A stretch of DNA of 64,000 bases from assembly GCF_002909255.1 (NCBI RefSeq), contig NZ_PIOB01000013.1, positions 1 through 64,000 of the forward strand, given 5' to 3'. A model generated the notes under the pieces. The model was not told the origin of the DNA. It did no database searches and saw nothing but the letters and a program-made list of their open reading frames with translations. The position numbers and the translations under genes are program-made. This DNA comes from Arenibacter hampyeongensis. GTDB lineage: Bacteria; Bacteroidota; Bacteroidia; Flavobacteriales; Flavobacteriaceae. This document shows, one piece after another, positions 62,071-64,000 of the stretch (positions are counted from its first letter, which is position 1; every line of letters begins with the position of its first letter).

Positions 62071-63735
62071 TTATGCCCCATATTTTTTCTTTCTTATGGT
62101 GTGCATTAGGAATCCAAAAATAAAGGTCAAACATAGGGGTAGGCCAATATTAATCAACTGCCATTTGGTTTTTTGATCATTAATTTTTTCCTCATCCAAG
62201 AAAGGAATGCTTACTTTCTTATTGCGAATGTTTATAAGTCCGGTATCGTCCAATAGGTAATTAAGGCAATTAATCAGAAATTCTTTGTTGCCAAAAAAGT
62301 TATTTGTCCATTTATCGTAACCCAATTCCAAGGGTCTGCCGTTTCTGATCTGGTTTCTGATTAGATCTCCGTCCGAAAGTATGATCATCTTGTTATCAGG
62401 GCCATTATCTATGGGTTTAATTAGTTTTATGGGTTTTATTCGATTGAGGAAGGTGGATTTAAAGGAGCCCTCAATCAAGAGGCCCAATATCTTATTGCCG
62501 TCCTTATATAGATTCTTGTCTGGTGGAGTATTTATGATGTCCAAATTAATTGGTTTTGGCACACCTTCTGTTTTGGATAATGGTGAGCTTGCCAGCAATA
62601 TATTTTTCTTGTAATCATTGGCCAAGGTGTCCATGCTACTTGTAAATTGAAACCTTACCGCTTCCAAGTTATTATTTATTGGATGGTCGTTTTTTGAGAA
62701 TACCATTGGATTGTAGTACCAGGGAACGGGATTGTATTGGGAGCTGTTTCCTTCTCCGGTAGCCAAAACTATTTGCGTGAAATATAGATCGTTTACCAAA
62801 TCCCCATTTAATCTAACACCATATTTAAAGAAAAAATCGTTGAGGTTAAGATTACGTGGCATAGCCATGGCGGTACCATTTTCATTGAAGAGACTATCCA
62901 ATTCCATAGCTACTTGATCAATGAGCCATAAAGACTTTCCTCCGCCAGTAATAAATTGATCCATGATATATTTCTCGGAATCGGTAAAGGCCTCTGTAGG
63001 TTTCGCTATTATGGCAAGATTAAACCCGTTTAATTGCTGCAAAACCTTTTCAGGATTTGTGGTAACAGAGTCTAAAGTAATGGCACCTATATTGTAATAA
63101 TCTTTTATAGTGGTTAAATAATCGGCCATTAAAATATCCTCCAACTCACCATTGCCCTTAATTATGGCTATTGATTTCTTCCCATTGATGTTCAATCTGG
63201 TAAAAGCGTCGGCAAAGGCATATTCCAAATGTTGCACGGAATTGTTTACACGCTCCTCCGTAGTTGCACCAAGTTTATTTTTTAGCAGGGGAACCTTGAC
63301 CGTGCTATTATTGTAATTGACCATGGCCCAAGGAAAAATAATTTCTTGGGAAACCTTTCCATTTAGTTCAACAGTAACATTGGTGGGCGTAAGGCCCAAC
63401 CCCTGCAGATCAGTGATAACAGCATCAATTGTTGAGGTTCCTTCAAGAGGATTTACAAAATTGAATTTTATATTCCTGTTTTCAGCGGCAAACTCCTCCA
63501 ATATTTGACGGGTCTCCACTTTCAATTTAATAAATTCAGGAGGAAGATTTCCATCAAGTAAAATATCGATTATGACTGGGGCATCAAATTCACCTACAGC
63601 ATTAAGGGCCGATTTGGAAAGGGTATATCTATTGTCCTCTGTCAAATCTATCCTTGTATAGATATAACTACCCACAATATTTACGATCAGCAAAATGGAA
63701 AAAGCCTTAATTATAGACAACAAACTCTTTTTCAT
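62071..63735 (-). CDS. gldG: Gliding motility-associated ABC transporter protein GldG
   Basis: The 554-residue protein has an N-terminal membrane segment (about residues 8-24), the ABC-type_uca/periplasmic domain typical of GldG with GNGELEDILMADYL and VPLLKNKLGATTEERVNNSVQHLEYA, and a C-terminal membrane segment (PLCLTFIFGFLMHTIRKKK). With GldA and GldF it forms a complex tied to gliding and type IX secretion in flavobacteria. The start codon overlaps the gldF stop codon (TAATG). Confidence 0.93.
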   Translation of the reverse strand: MKKSLLSIIKAFSILLIVNIVGSYIYTRIDLTEDNRYTLSKSALNAVGEFDAPVIIDILLDGNLPPEFIKLKVETRQILEEFAAENRNIKFNFVNPLEGTSTIDAVITDLQGLGLTPTNVTVELNGKVSQEIIFPWAMVNYNNSTVKVPLLKNKLGATTEERVNNSVQHLEYAFADAFTRLNINGKKSIAIIKGNGELEDILMADYLTTIKDYYNIGAITLDSVTTNPEKVLQQLNGFNLAIIAKPTEAFTDSEKYIMDQFITGGGKSLWLIDQVAMELDSLFNENGTAMAMPRNLNLNDFFFKYGVRLNGDLVNDLYFTQIVLATGEGNSSQYNPVPWYYNPMVFSKNDHPINNNLEAVRFQFTSSMDTLANDYKKNILLASSPLSKTEGVPKPINLDIINTPPDKNLYKDGNKILGLLIEGSFKSTFLNRIKPIKLIKPIDNGPDNKMIILSDGDLIRNQIRNGRPLELGYDKWTNNFFGNKEFLINCLNYLLDDTGLINIRNKKVSIPFLDEEKINDQKTKWQLINIGLPLCLTFIFGFLMHTIRKKKYGA

Positions 63736-64000
63736 TATCTATTTTGATTTTTAAGTTGGACAATGGTCAGATAAAGAAAAAACAAGGTGAGACTTATAAA
63801 ATATATTATGTCCCTAGTGTCGAGGACTCCTCTTGCTATACTTTCAAAATGCACTTTCATTCCAAGGTTTTCAATAAAAAGTATCATTGTTCCAGTAGGA
63901 AATATGGTGGCCAAACTTTCAAAACCGTAGAGCATAAGAAAGCACAGCACCATACCAATGATAAAGGCTACGATTTGATTTTCGGAAAGGGTAGAGGAAA
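63735..64000 (-). CDS. gldF: Gliding motility-associated ABC transporter permease GldF (partial)
   Basis: The open reading frame continues past the right edge of the window (codons upstream of the ATG at 63953 remain open to 64000). The part visible has the ABC-2 permease C-terminal spans: a span around VLCFLMLYGFESLATIF and the final span FISLTLFFLYLTIVQLKNQNR. Its position one base upstream of gldG with overlapping start fits GldF. Confidence 0.9.
   Translation of the reverse strand, partial: SSTLSENQIVAFIIGMVLCFLMLYGFESLATIFPTGTMILFIENLGMKVHFESIARGVLDTRDIIYFISLTLFFLYLTIVQLKNQNR

Noticed and set aside
1-64000. CRISPR arrays, tRNA or rRNA genes, insertion sequences
   Set aside because: No regularly spaced 24-40 base repeats, no tRNA cloverleaf, no rRNA-like sequence and no transposase gene were recognised.

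Overview
The window looks like chromosomal DNA of a marine-type flavobacterium (Bacteroidota, Flavobacteriaceae). Pointers are the gliding genes gldG/gldF, a TonB receptor of the STN plus carboxypeptidase-regulatory type, DUF4249 and DUF5916 proteins, many secreted sulfatases, AT-rich DNA and promoters of the TAnnTTTG type. The genus cannot be fixed from the sequence alone.

Layout. (1) 1-11.9 kb is a capsule/exopolysaccharide locus. Four minus-strand sugar-nucleotide genes (two UDP-sugar dehydrogenases, two epimerases) face a plus-strand group with a membrane CapD/FlaA1-type dehydratase, a Wza-type export lipoprotein and a Wzc-type tyrosine autokinase, followed by a convergent PHP-type tyrosine phosphatase. 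No glycosyltransferase, flippase or polymerase is in view, so the locus probably continues beyond the left edge. (2) 12.3-17 kb holds an ATP-grasp enzyme with a GNAT-like partner, an MFS exporter, a PhnA protein and a small unknown gene. (3) 17.2-36.3 kb is an outer-membrane and sulfatase region: four consecutive S1-type sulfatases, a TonB receptor/DUF4249/MG2-like cassette, a Tat-exported molybdenum hydroxylase pair, a small lipoprotein, and a fifth sulfatase whose upstream sequence matches that of the first. (4) 36.8-40.7 kb has DUF5916, PH-domain and zinc-metallopeptidase genes.

(5) 41.08-58.05 kb is a mobilizable genomic island of about 17 kb integrated at the 3' end of mnmE (trmE/thdF). 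Both ends carry an FCIGK-stop-like core with an identical CCGATACA centre, and the integrase lies next to mnmE, as in SGI1-type islands. The backbone reads integrase, HTH/excisionase, VapE helicase, toprim primase, MobC, relaxase and a coiled-coil membrane protein. The cargo is a conflict/defence set: HigBA, ParDE, an AEP primase-SF2 helicase fusion, an AbiEi/AbiEii pair with two palindromic operators, and an unrecognised 1100-residue protein directly behind AbiEii. A 258-bp imperfect direct repeat, one copy of which is a frameshifted relic of the mobilization accessory gene, brackets most of the cargo.

(6) 58-64 kb returns to core chromosome: mnmE, a coiled-coil periplasmic protein, DUF4870, dnaN, gldG and the 3' part of gldF.

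The strongest candidates for something new are the AbiE plus 1100-residue gene group and the adjacent primase-helicase, carried on a newly delimited mnmE-targeting element. Second-rank signals are helically phased AACC repeats, a shared sulfatase promoter with twin terminators, and repeat-rich non-coding stretches in the island.
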